The translations under genes and the position numbers were made by a program. Below are positions 41,964-50,294 of a DNA stretch of 64,000 nucleotides, piece by piece. This DNA is from Chryseobacterium aquifrigidense (GTDB lineage Bacteria; Bacteroidota; Bacteroidia; Flavobacteriales; Weeksellaceae). The notes under the pieces were generated by a model that saw nothing but the letters and a program-made list of their open reading frames with translations, made no database searches and was not told the DNA's origin. The stretch's first letter is position 1; each line of letters begins with the position of its first letter. The stretch lies in NCBI RefSeq assembly GCF_006716485.1, contig NZ_VFPD01000001.1, forward strand, positions 2,648,008 to 2,712,007, given 5' to 3'.

Positions 41964-42500
41964 GTGGAAATAAAAAAATTACAAAAACTAACCTATAATC
42001 CGAGCCTGGATTGGGGACATAACGGGTATATGACGGACATAAGATATGTGGTTTCCTCTATTGAATTCGGGGGTTCTTTTGAGTTTATTTTAAAAGAAAA
42101 ATCATTGCCTTATACCAAAGTCTGGGAAACAACTTCAGAAGATCTCGAAGAACTGAATACCATCATTGAACAGGGAAATTCTTTCGGAGCCTATTTGGAC
42201 GGAGAAATCGCAGGCTGGATCATCTGCGAACAAAGAACATGGAACAACAGTTTTTATATTGAAAACATCCTGATCAACGAAAAATACAGAAGACAGGGAA
42301 TTGGAATAATGCTGATTAAAAGTGCCATTAAAGAAGCCAGGAAATTAAACTGCAGAGTTATTGAACTGGAAACACAGAACACCAATTATCCTGCAATACA
42401 ATTTTACAGAAGAATGGGATTCAATATTACCGGACTGAGTACAAGATTGTATGAAAATGCAGAGGAAATCGCTATTTTTATGACCCTGGATATAGAGTAA
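41964..42500 (+). CDS. GNAT family acetyltransferase (streptothricin acetyltransferase-like)
   Basis: 178 residues with GTG start at 41964 (an ATG 66 bp later would trim a conserved front). The GNAT core is GAYLDGEIAGWIICEQRTWNNSFYIENILINEKYRRQGIGIMLI, with the acetyl-CoA loop RRQGIG, and NYPAIQFYRRMGFNITG. The layout is similar to Sat-type streptothricin acetyltransferases, but drug activity cannot be asserted. Lies 18 bp behind the VOC gene. Confidence 0.87.
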   Translation: MEIKKLQKLTYNPSLDWGHNGYMTDIRYVVSSIEFGGSFEFILKEKSLPYTKVWETTSEDLEELNTIIEQGNSFGAYLDGEIAGWIICEQRTWNNSFYIENILINEKYRRQGIGIMLIKSAIKEARKLNCRVIELETQNTNYPAIQFYRRMGFNITGLSTRLYENAEEIAIFMTLDIE

Positions 42501-42580
42501 TTTTTGACCATTCATTAAAACACTTGCCGGTGTGTTAATAATTTTATACATTAGTAATCAACAAATTAAAAATGATTACT

Positions 42581-42817
42581 ATGAAAAATTTAAAAAAATT
42601 AAAGAGAAATCAGCTTGTGTTGATCAGTGGTGGAGACACTCCCTATGCATTGTGTGATATGGATGGCAATTGCCCACCCACAATAGGTTCATACTATTGC
42701 AGTGGTGGTACCTGCTACAGAGTTTCAGACGGTGGCGGTGGTGTTGACCCTGGATGTCCTGAACCTATGCGCCTGTGCCAGGAATGGGAAACAGGATGCG
42801 GATGTGTTTATATGTAA
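42581..42817 (+). CDS. Cys-rich peptide with double-glycine leader (bacteriocin-like)
   Basis: 78 residues from ATG 42581 (MKNLKKLKRNQLVLISGG); an ATG 9 bp upstream is possible. The first ~18 residues are a leader with the Bacteroidota bacteriocin-like pattern, K-L-x-R-x-x-L-x-x-I-x-G-G, expected to be cut after Gly-Gly. The ~60-residue core has eight Cys, many Gly, and few charges, and could form four disulfides. No bacteriocin ABC exporter, modification or immunity gene is found nearby. A strong terminator follows, so it is a single-gene unit. Biological activity is unproven. Confidence 0.75.
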   Translation: MKNLKKLKRNQLVLISGGDTPYALCDMDGNCPPTIGSYYCSGGTCYRVSDGGGGVDPGCPEPMRLCQEWETGCGCVYM

Positions 42818-42842
42818 AAATATTTGTTAGATAAAATTTTGT

Positions 42843-42868
42843 TGAGGGCGGTTTTTACCGCTCTTTTT
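42843..42868 (+). terminator. Terminator after the Cys-rich peptide gene
   Basis: GAGGGCGGTTT and ACCGCTCT pair around a T-rich loop and end in a T run, 26-50 bp after the stop. Confidence 0.85.
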
Positions 42869-42916
42869 TTAACTAAAAAAATGCATATTTGCAGTAAGAC
42901 TAATATCAAAAGACTC

Positions 42917-43987
42917 ATGTTCAGACAAACTTATTTTATAGCTGCACTTACTGCCTTTTCATTCATATATTCACAAAAAAAGACTTTCAAATGTACAGAA
43001 GTTCATGATGCTGTCAAACTTATTGATGATGGAAAATATGATGAAGGTATTGCTATTCTTAGAGAATGTGAAAAAAAAGATCCAAAAGATTATACTTATC
43101 CATATGAAATTGCACTTGCTTATATCCGAAAAGAAGATTATAAGAGTGCCATATCACTGTTAGAAAAAATCAAAGATTATCCAAATATAGATGACTATTA
43201 TTATGCCCTTCTAGGTAATGCCTATGATTATGATGATAATCCAGAACAAGCTATAAAGGCTTATGATGAAGGATTAAAAAAATTTCCGTCTTCCGGAAAA
43301 CTTTATTTGGAGAAAGGAGTTGTCCTTGAACTTCAAAAGAAAATAAACCAAGCCATTGAAAGCTACGAAAAAGGGATAAAGGCAGAACCGTCATATTCAT
43401 CTAACTACTACAGAATAGCCAAATTATTTCTAAATTCTAATAATATGCTTTACGGTCTGATTTATGGTGAAATATTCTTAAATCTGGAACGTACTACTTC
43501 CAGAAGCCAGGAAATGAGCCAACTTTTATATAACGGGTATAAAAAAGCAATAAAATTCAAAGAAAAAAGTACAACAGTTGATCTTTGCCAGGCCATTATC
43601 ATTATTGAAAAAGACAGTAAACCTAATGACACTCTCCCTTTTTGTATTCTTTACAGCGGCTATTTTGCATTCGCTACTGTTAATAAAAAAGAAATTAATC
43701 TGGAAACCCTGTCAGACATCAGAAAAAAGGTATTGAAGGAATATTTCAAAAGCAAGAGCAATCCGTCAAATGTTTTATTAAACTATCAAAAAATAATGGA
43801 TGACAACAACCTATTTAATGCCTATAATTATTACCTGTTTCAGATAGGAGATAAAGAGGCTTTTAAAAATTGGCTTACCAATAATAAAGAAGAATATGAA
43901 AAATTTGTGGATTGGTACACCAATGATGCCAATATTCTGAAAATTAATGAAAAAAACCTGTACATTCCTGATCCTTTACCTAAATAA
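42917..43987 (+). CDS. Secreted tetratricopeptide repeat protein
   Basis: 356 residues from ATG 42917 (MFRQTYFIAALTAFSFIYSQ is a signal peptide; the longer reading frame upstream runs through the terminator and is rejected). TPR units run from ~25 to ~200 (YEIALAYIRKEDYKSAISLLEKI, YALLGNAYDYDDNPEQAIKAYDEGL, ESYEKGIKAEP). A C-terminal ~150 residues is helical without a motif. Likely a periplasmic scaffold; partner unknown. Confidence 0.85.
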   Translation: MFRQTYFIAALTAFSFIYSQKKTFKCTEVHDAVKLIDDGKYDEGIAILRECEKKDPKDYTYPYEIALAYIRKEDYKSAISLLEKIKDYPNIDDYYYALLGNAYDYDDNPEQAIKAYDEGLKKFPSSGKLYLEKGVVLELQKKINQAIESYEKGIKAEPSYSSNYYRIAKLFLNSNNMLYGLIYGEIFLNLERTTSRSQEMSQLLYNGYKKAIKFKEKSTTVDLCQAIIIIEKDSKPNDTLPFCILYSGYFAFATVNKKEINLETLSDIRKKVLKEYFKSKSNPSNVLLNYQKIMDDNNLFNAYNYYLFQIGDKEAFKNWLTNNKEEYEKFVDWYTNDANILKINEKNLYIPDPLPK

Positions 43988-44176
43988 TCTGGTGCTTTTC
44001 TTTCGAAGAATTTAAAAGAACTTCATTATTTTCGTAAAGACAGGATCAATTAATATATTGCAAAACGTTCCGAAGTTTATCATTTTCTAATTATTGCGTC
44101 ATCTCTCACTCAGCTGGCTTCATTTCTGGGAGCCGCAAGGGGAAAATCAATCACATTACACACTAAATAATACAAT

Positions 44177-44728
44177 ATGAGAACATTGATCTGGCGGGGA
44201 ATTCACTACCAGTCCCTTGAGTATTTTAATCTCAGTACAAAAGAGGAAAGCTATAGAGCAGAATCAAGAATCATCGGTTGTTATGAAGATAACATCTATA
44301 CTTTAGATTATAGGATTCTCGTTGATAAAGACTGGATCGTTAAGGATTTTCTGATCGAAACTGAAATCAATAGGGTTAAAAGAACTTTCTCGGGAAAAAG
44401 AAACCAGAACCAATGGGAAATCAATGGAGTTGTAAATTCTGAATTTAATAATTTCAAGTTCATAGACATTTCTCTTACTCCGTTTACCAATACTCTCCCG
44501 ATCAACAATTTAAAACTTTCAGAGAGTGATTCTCAGAAAATTGATGTTATTTATATAGACGTGCTAAACCATCATATCAGACCTGTTCAACAGCAATATA
44601 CCAGAACAGCCGTTAATAAATACCTGTATGAAAATATCGAAACTATTTTTAAAGCTGAAATCTCGGTGGATGAGAGTGGATTAGTCTCCACCTATCCTGA
44701 ATTGTTTGAAAAGATTAAAGAACTCTGA
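44177..44728 (+). CDS. Putative glycolipid-binding protein
   Basis: 183 residues resembling the PF06475 putative glycolipid-binding family (single all-beta cone-like domain): WRGIHYQSLEYFNLS at the start, IIGCYEDNIYTLDYRILVDKDWIVKDFLIE, and IDVIYIDVLNHHIRPVQQQYTR. No signal peptide. Reaction or ligand not established in the family. Precedes a RAYT transposase by 103 bp. Confidence 0.83.
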   Translation: MRTLIWRGIHYQSLEYFNLSTKEESYRAESRIIGCYEDNIYTLDYRILVDKDWIVKDFLIETEINRVKRTFSGKRNQNQWEINGVVNSEFNNFKFIDISLTPFTNTLPINNLKLSESDSQKIDVIYIDVLNHHIRPVQQQYTRTAVNKYLYENIETIFKAEISVDESGLVSTYPELFEKIKEL

Positions 44729-44831
44729 AAAAATACAATAATCAGCATAACCATCAATGAGATTAAAATTGCTGCTCCCGTACTATAATCTAACCTTTAA
44801 AAAATAATGAGTTTTTTATTATTTTTATAAT

Positions 44832-45383
44832 ATGAGCAGAAAACACAAATTTCATGAAAAAGAAGGCGCTTATTTTATAAGCTTTGCTACAGTATTCTGG
44901 ATAGATGTCTTTACAAGAATGCAATATTTTGATATTCTTATTGAGGCGTTGAAGTATTGCAGAACAAACAAAGGAATGATTATTTTTGGGTATTGCATAA
45001 TGCCTAGTCATGTACACTTGATTTTTAGGTCTGAGAATGGTTTACCTTCCGAATTGATCAGAGATTTTAAAAGTTTTACAGCTAAAAAATTACTACAAGC
45101 TATCGAAGAAAATAATCAGGAAAGCAGAAAAGAATGGTTACTTTGGATGTTCAAAAAAGCAGGAAGCCAAAATTCCAATATAAAAAAGTATCAGTTTTGG
45201 CAACAAAATAATAAACCTATACACATATGGTCGCTAAAAGTATTTGAGCAAAAACTAAATTATGTTCATCAAAACCCAGTAGAGACAGGTTTTGTCATGG
45301 AGCCTTGGGAATGGAAATACAGTAGTGCCAGGAATTATTGTGATGATTATAATGAGATCCTTGAAATAGATGTTAATTTATGA
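44832..45383 (+). CDS. REP-associated tyrosine transposase (RAYT)
   Basis: 183 residues, Y1/HUH transposase family. HUH motif His60-Val61-His62 within CIMPSHVHLIF, catalytic Tyr144 in KLNYVHQNPVETGFV, and the RAYT-specific end WKYSSARNYCDDY. It differs from the IS200-like protein at 27989 and belongs to the longer RAYT group. A 6-3-6 hairpin CGAGCG-GGA-CGCTCG lies 9 bp after the stop, as expected of a REP partner sequence. Such proteins cut and join single-stranded REP DNA and are often domesticated. Confidence 0.93.
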   Translation: MSRKHKFHEKEGAYFISFATVFWIDVFTRMQYFDILIEALKYCRTNKGMIIFGYCIMPSHVHLIFRSENGLPSELIRDFKSFTAKKLLQAIEENNQESRKEWLLWMFKKAGSQNSNIKKYQFWQQNNKPIHIWSLKVFEQKLNYVHQNPVETGFVMEPWEWKYSSARNYCDDYNEILEIDVNL

Positions 45384-45392
45384 TTGTGGACA

Positions 45393-45407
45393 CGAGCGGG
45401 ACGCTCG
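45393..45407. repeat. Hairpin downstream of the RAYT gene
   Basis: CGAGCG-GGA-CGCTCG, a 6-bp stem, followed by CGCC. It starts 10 bp after the RAYT stop codon. A partner on the upstream side was not found. Confidence 0.75.
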
Positions 45408-45498
45408 CGCCAGCAGAGGAATTGATATTTAGTATGGTTTCCCGTAATTAGTAATGACATTGGTTTTTTAGTTTTGAAGTATTATAAAATGAATAATT

Positions 45499-46035
45499 AT
45501 GAACTTAAGACCCTTAGTAATTTTAACCGTTTTCACACTAATTTCCTTAAGCTGTAACAATAGTAAAAAGGAATTATATTCAGATCGGCTATCAAAATCT
45601 ATTGATAGTGTTGCTATTACATCTGTAGGAAAAGAAAATCAAATAACAGAAAGTTCTAAATCCACAAAAACAAATTATGAAAATAAAAAAATAAAAAAAA
45701 TTGATAGTAAAAAAGAAGAAAGAACTGACGGTAATTTCAACCAAATGACTCTTTTTGAGGTCAACAAAGATATTAGTTTAGACCAATTAAAAGATTACTG
45801 TTCTAGTGTAAAACCAAATTATACTAATGGTTATTTTCAAATTTTAGTTTTTTTCAAAAATGCTGATGCAGCAAGATTTCCTGATACCCCTGTTACAGGA
45901 AGTTATACGGAAGAAAGAGATTTAAAGAATATAAAAGCCATTTACACTATTAATAATATAAATGGATATAGTAAACTAGACTATTATGAGAAAAATAATT
46001 GGGAAAGTATTGCTCAAACAACCGACATAGATTGA
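45499..46035 (+). CDS. Hypothetical lipoprotein
   Basis: 178 residues with a lipoprotein signal (FTLISLSC, Cys19), a long Lys/Ser/Glu-rich linker (~22-80) and a small globular C-terminal domain (~85-178) with YFQILVFFKNADAARFPDTPVTG. No family recognised. A strong bidirectional terminator follows. Confidence 0.72.
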   Translation: MNLRPLVILTVFTLISLSCNNSKKELYSDRLSKSIDSVAITSVGKENQITESSKSTKTNYENKKIKKIDSKKEERTDGNFNQMTLFEVNKDISLDQLKDYCSSVKPNYTNGYFQILVFFKNADAARFPDTPVTGSYTEERDLKNIKAIYTINNINGYSKLDYYEKNNWESIAQTTDID

Positions 46036-46049
46036 AGAGCAATAAATAA

Positions 46050-46076
46050 AAAACCGCGCCAAAGGACGCGGTTTTC
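46050..46076. terminator. Bidirectional terminator
   Basis: AAAACCGCG ... CGCGGTTTT around an 8-base loop lies between the convergent lipoprotein and mdh genes. Confidence 0.9.
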
Positions 46077-46095
46077 TTATATAAAATCCAGTAAA

Positions 46096-47022
46096 TTAGA
46101 ATTTAAGATCTCCATTCACTTCTCTTACTGCGTTAGCAGCTTCAGCGAATTTCAATTGCTCTTCAGCAGTCAAAGTTACGTTTACAATTGATTCAACTCC
46201 GTTTGCTCCAATGATAGCCGGAACACCTAGACAGATATCGTTTTGTCCGTATTCACCTTCAAGCATTAAAGAACAAGGGATCATTTTCTTCTGGTCACAT
46301 GCAATTGCCTGAACCATTACAGAAACTGCTGCACCCGGAGCATACCAAGCTGAAGTTCCTAATAATTTCGTAAGTGTAGCTCCTCCTACTTTAGTTTCTT
46401 CGATGACGTATTTTTGTTGCTCATCACTTAAGAATTCAGTTACAGGAACACCATTTCTTGTCGCTTTGCTCAATAATGGAAGCATCCCTGTATCACTGTG
46501 AGCAGCGATTACCATTCCGTCTACATCAGAAATAGGAGCTTCTAATGCTTCAGCCAATCTGTATTTGAATCTTGCAGAGTCTAATGCACCACCCATTCCG
46601 ATGATTTTGTGCTTAGGAAGACCTGAAGTTTTATGAACAAGGTAAGCCATAGTATCCATTGGGTTAGAAACCACGATGATGATTACTTCCGGAGAATGTT
46701 TTACTAAGTTTTCAGTAACTTCTTTCACGATACCAGCATTGATACCGATCAATTCTTCTCTCGTCATTCCTGGTTTTCTAGGAATCCCAGAAGTGATTAC
46801 TGCTACATGAGAACCTGCAGTTTTGCTGTAATCTCCTGTTGTACCCGTAATTTTCGTATCAAATCCGTTAAGAGATGCTGTCTGCATCAAATCCATTGCT
46901 TTCCCTTCAGCAAACCCTTCTTTAATGTCTACCAAAACTACTTCTGAACAGAAGTTCTTCATTGCGATGTATTCTGCACAGCTTGCTCCTACAGCGCCTG
47001 CACCTACTACAGTTACTTTCAT
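46096..47022 (-). CDS. mdh: Malate dehydrogenase
   Basis: 308 residues of the LDH-like MDH class. Dinucleotide site VVGAGAVGASCAEYIA, acidic Asp in the second strand (VDIKEG, NAD-preferring), the mobile-loop TSGIPRKPGMTREEL with Arg substrate contacts, and the catalytic HSDTGM His. It interconverts malate and oxaloacetate in the TCA cycle. It has its own upstream promoter-like element at 47078. Confidence 0.95.
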   Translation of the reverse strand: MKVTVVGAGAVGASCAEYIAMKNFCSEVVLVDIKEGFAEGKAMDLMQTASLNGFDTKITGTTGDYSKTAGSHVAVITSGIPRKPGMTREELIGINAGIVKEVTENLVKHSPEVIIIVVSNPMDTMAYLVHKTSGLPKHKIIGMGGALDSARFKYRLAEALEAPISDVDGMVIAAHSDTGMLPLLSKATRNGVPVTEFLSDEQQKYVIEETKVGGATLTKLLGTSAWYAPGAAVSVMVQAIACDQKKMIPCSLMLEGEYGQNDICLGVPAIIGANGVESIVNVTLTAEEQLKFAEAANAVREVNGDLKF

Positions 47023-47077
47023 ATTGTTACTTTTTAAAAATTATTTTTTGTTAGTTAAGTTTAAATTTGAAACTCCC

Positions 47078-47085
47078 CAAATTTA
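47078..47085 (-). promoter_or_regulatory. Putative -7 box for mdh
   Basis: Minus strand TAAATTTG, exact TAnnTTTG, 56 bp upstream of the mdh ATG. The -33 part overlaps the preceding hairpin and is unclear. Confidence 0.42.
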
Positions 47086-47091
47086 ACAATT

Positions 47092-47117
47092 CCTGAAAAA
47101 TTGAGCAATTTTTCAGG
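47092..47117 (-). terminator. Hairpin between heme oxygenase and mdh genes
   Basis: CCTGAAAAATTG / CAATTTTTCAGG, a 12-bp inverted repeat 24 bp after the heme oxygenase stop. It can terminate that transcript before the mdh promoter. Confidence 0.72.
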
Positions 47118-47140
47118 AATTTAATTAGAATTAAAATAAA

Positions 47141-47692
47141 TTAGTTGACGTTCAGTAAAAACGTATATAGTTTTTTCGCCCCCGAAAGCACTTCATTATA
47201 GTTTTCTTCAGCGACTTCTGTATCCAGAACTTCCTTGAAATTTTTCCACATCGGCCCTGTATTCTCGTGATAGCATCCGAAAAAGTTGAAGGTAACCTCA
47301 TCAAAGCCCTCCGTTTTAGAAAGTTGTTTTGCAATAACATTTCCACCCAGGGTAGAACCTTCAATCACGTACATCGCTCCAAGGGCTTCATGTTCATTAT
47401 TGAACTCCAGAGGATGGGAAACTTCCTGATTTTCCAGGGAAAGGCTTTTAAGGTCTTTTTCAATAAGGGAAAGCTTTTTTCTTTGATCAAGCTGAAGTTT
47501 TTCTGCATACTTATCTGAAAGGCTGCTGAATATTTTGTCTTCACTGTGAAGAAGCATCAGGTAATTGGTATGAATGATTTTTTTATAATCTTCTAAAGTG
47601 AAAGTTTTGTTGAAAATCTTTTCAGAATTAAAAAATTTTTCTGCCGCATCGTGATAATCTGCTGTATTCTGTTTAAGGTATTCTGATACCAT
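47141..47692 (-). CDS. bphO: Biliverdin-producing heme oxygenase
   Basis: 183 residues of the BphO type. HDAAEKFFNSEKIFN contains the likely proximal His near the N terminus, and GAMYVIEGSTLGGNVIAKQL matches the distal helix Gly-rich bend (GxxxG). It opens heme to biliverdin IX-alpha, the chromophore of bacteriophytochromes. The gene lies 21 bp downstream of the phytochrome gene, so the pair makes a complete light sensor unit. Confidence 0.92.
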   Translation of the reverse strand: MVSEYLKQNTADYHDAAEKFFNSEKIFNKTFTLEDYKKIIHTNYLMLLHSEDKIFSSLSDKYAEKLQLDQRKKLSLIEKDLKSLSLENQEVSHPLEFNNEHEALGAMYVIEGSTLGGNVIAKQLSKTEGFDEVTFNFFGCYHENTGPMWKNFKEVLDTEVAEENYNEVLSGAKKLYTFLLNVN

Positions 47693-47713
47693 ACATTACG
47701 TTTTAAAAGTTTC

Positions 47714-49936
47714 TCAAATATAAGGCTTTTTGAACGTTAAAATAAAGGAAGTCCCTTCACTGTTACTTTCAAAATCCACATCTCCCCCCAATCTCTTCAT
47801 GATACGGTGTACAATAGACAGCCCAACTCCGTTTCCTTTAAACTTCTTGGCATTATCCATCCTGTTAAAGATTTTAAACATCTTATGTTTCTCCTCAGCA
47901 GGAATACCAATACCATTGTCTGAGATCCTGTAAATAATGGTCTGCCCGTCATCCGATCCTTCAATTTCCACTTTTGGAAGATCTTTATGGGAAGAATATT
48001 TCACCGCATTGTTGATGATATTCAAAAACACCTGATGAAGCATGGTTTTATCAGCCAGTACATCCGGACATTCTTTAATGATAACCTCACTGTTTGGACT
48101 GCCATAGGTCATCTTGGCATTTTCAGAAATTTTCTCAATCGTATGAGCTGTTTTCAGACTTTCAAGTTGGATTTCACTATGCTTGGCGCGGCTCAGCTGC
48201 AATACATCATGCATCATTTCCGCCATATTGTCAATTTCCTCAATAATTGAATTGATCTTGGTTTTGCTTTTATGAGAATCATCCGCAAGATTTCCCAGAA
48301 GCATCTGAGCATTCAGTTTCATTACCGTAAGAGGTGTTCCCAGATCATGTGAGATTGTGTAAGAAAAGCTGTCAAGCTCTTCATTCACTTTTTTGAGCTC
48401 ATCATTAAGTCTTTTAATTGCATTGTAATTTTTGTGGGAAGTTTCTAAGATCAAATCCCTTACAGCCTGTACTGCACTTACATTTCTGGAATTCCATCTT
48501 TTAGAATGTCCTTTAATATTTTCTGTAAAAACATGGAATGAAGTTCTTGGTGATATCATTTGCCTTTCCTCTCCATTCTGAGAAAATACACTTACTTTTT
48601 TTTCAGGATTTCCTGCCCAGTTAATATGCTCGTCAAACTCTTTTCTGAACCAGATCAGCATTTCATTTTTATCCCTTTCAACAAAATAAATTGCAATTCC
48701 TGCTGCATTTTCAGTCAGTTCAAGTTCTTTACCATGATCTTTAAGGAAATTGCGACTCACATAAATATGATCATCAGTATTACTAAGAGCCCATTCTGCA
48801 ATTCTTCCTATACTTTCAAGATCAGGAGTGCTGCCGTCTGTTACTATATTTTCATCCGAAACAATGGCAAGTCCGTCTGCTTCTGGTAGCTTTCTGATCT
48901 CTGTTTTACATTCGATAAGAGAATCAAACAGATTATGATGTTTTAAAAATTCCGTTTTCAGCTGAGACATTCTCTCATTCAGTTCCAAACGGAAATTCAG
49001 TTCGCTTTTAGATTTAAAAGATGAATAGGCATTAGCAGCAAGCGTTGTAAAAATTCCGGCCTGTACCCTGTCTTCAAGATCGATATGCTTGGGTTCTACA
49101 TTCTGGCAGGTTACCAATCCCCAGAGATGGTCATCAATAATAATGGAAACACTAAAGCTGGAAGCTACTCCCGAATTTTTAAGATACTGTCCGTGAATAG
49201 GAGACATCCCTCTGGATGCTGAAAAAGTGAGATCAATATTCTCTGCTTTTTTGCTTAAAACAGGAACTGTATCAGCATATACATTACTGAAAATTCTTTT
49301 CCTTTTTTTAAGATAAAGCTCCCTTGCCTGTTTTGGAATATCAGATTCCGGATAATGAAGACCCAGAAAGCTCTCCATATTTTCATTTTTCTTTTCTGCA
49401 ATTACTTTCCCGGAACCGTCCATCATAAATTTATAAACCATCATCCGGTCATAGTTCACGACTTTTAACAAGGTTTCCAGAAGATGATTCCAGAGCTCCT
49501 TTTCATTATCGATGATGTAAAAGTTATCATATTTATTGGAAATTCTTTTATCAGGATTGATCAAAACTTCTTCAAATTCAAGAAAAATATAATCTTCACT
49601 CCTGTAGACAGAGAAGTGATATTCTTTTTCGTTGATAAAAATTTTGTCAAAATAGGTTTCGTTTTTACGTCTGGTAAACCTTTCCAGGGAAGAATATATT
49701 TCTGAGCTGATAATGTTCTGAAAGTTTTCCGGAAAGTCTGTGATATATCTGTCGAAAAGTTCTTCCGGGCTTTCGATTTTAAATAGATCCGCAATATTCC
49801 TGCTAAAAAAAGTAATGGTGTGGGATTCTGCATCAATGCCAATCAAATAGCCAAAACTCTGAATAGAACCCGGAATATGGATAGGTTCCTCATGGCATTC
49901 TATAAAATTCATATATCTTTTCAGTCTATCTATCAA
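47714..49936 (-). CDS. bphP: Bacteriophytochrome histidine kinase
   Basis: 740 residues. A PAS domain (~15-120) with Cys14 for biliverdin attachment (IECHEEPIHIPGSIQSFG), GAF domain (~140-305) with YPESDIPKQARELY and MSPIHGQYLKNSGV, PHY domain (~320-500) with the PRTSF tongue motif, then HisKA (~515-580; SYTISHDLGTPLTVM with the phospho-accepting His) and HATPase (~625-740; NIINNAVKY, DNGIGIPAEEK, GNGVGLSIV). A red/far-red photoreceptor kinase. No response regulator gene adjoins it, so its output partner is elsewhere. Co-transcribed with heme oxygenase. Confidence 0.95.
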   Translation of the reverse strand: MIDRLKRYMNFIECHEEPIHIPGSIQSFGYLIGIDAESHTITFFSRNIADLFKIESPEELFDRYITDFPENFQNIISSEIYSSLERFTRRKNETYFDKIFINEKEYHFSVYRSEDYIFLEFEEVLINPDKRISNKYDNFYIIDNEKELWNHLLETLLKVVNYDRMMVYKFMMDGSGKVIAEKKNENMESFLGLHYPESDIPKQARELYLKKRKRIFSNVYADTVPVLSKKAENIDLTFSASRGMSPIHGQYLKNSGVASSFSVSIIIDDHLWGLVTCQNVEPKHIDLEDRVQAGIFTTLAANAYSSFKSKSELNFRLELNERMSQLKTEFLKHHNLFDSLIECKTEIRKLPEADGLAIVSDENIVTDGSTPDLESIGRIAEWALSNTDDHIYVSRNFLKDHGKELELTENAAGIAIYFVERDKNEMLIWFRKEFDEHINWAGNPEKKVSVFSQNGEERQMISPRTSFHVFTENIKGHSKRWNSRNVSAVQAVRDLILETSHKNYNAIKRLNDELKKVNEELDSFSYTISHDLGTPLTVMKLNAQMLLGNLADDSHKSKTKINSIIEEIDNMAEMMHDVLQLSRAKHSEIQLESLKTAHTIEKISENAKMTYGSPNSEVIIKECPDVLADKTMLHQVFLNIINNAVKYSSHKDLPKVEIEGSDDGQTIIYRISDNGIGIPAEEKHKMFKIFNRMDNAKKFKGNGVGLSIVHRIMKRLGGDVDFESNSEGTSFILTFKKPYI

Positions 49937-50294
49937 ATATAGCGTTTTTTCGCATAGCTTTCTACTTTGTGGTATGTAATTTTAAAGCACTTTCCATCAA
50001 GTATTTATGAGAGTTATCGAACAAAAAAAAAGAATGAAAAATGGATTGAAAAATTCTTTATTTTTTCCCTCTTTTAATGTCATTTATCTAAAATATACAG
50101 AAAAAATTTCAATAATCAAAGTATTCATTCTTTAACTATGATTCATAACAGGGATTACATATTATTAATCCTAATAATTGTTTTATTAAAACAAATTTTG
50201 CTAAATTTATATCACCAAATAATGAATATGATGAAAATTCATTGAATTATTCACAACAAATTCAATATAAAATTTAAATTCAAATAATACTATT
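49937..50294. other. Intergenic region between divergent bphP and amidase genes
   Basis: 358 bp of very AT-rich sequence that must contain both promoters. No clear TAnnTTTG box, hairpin or open frame was found. Confidence 0.5.
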
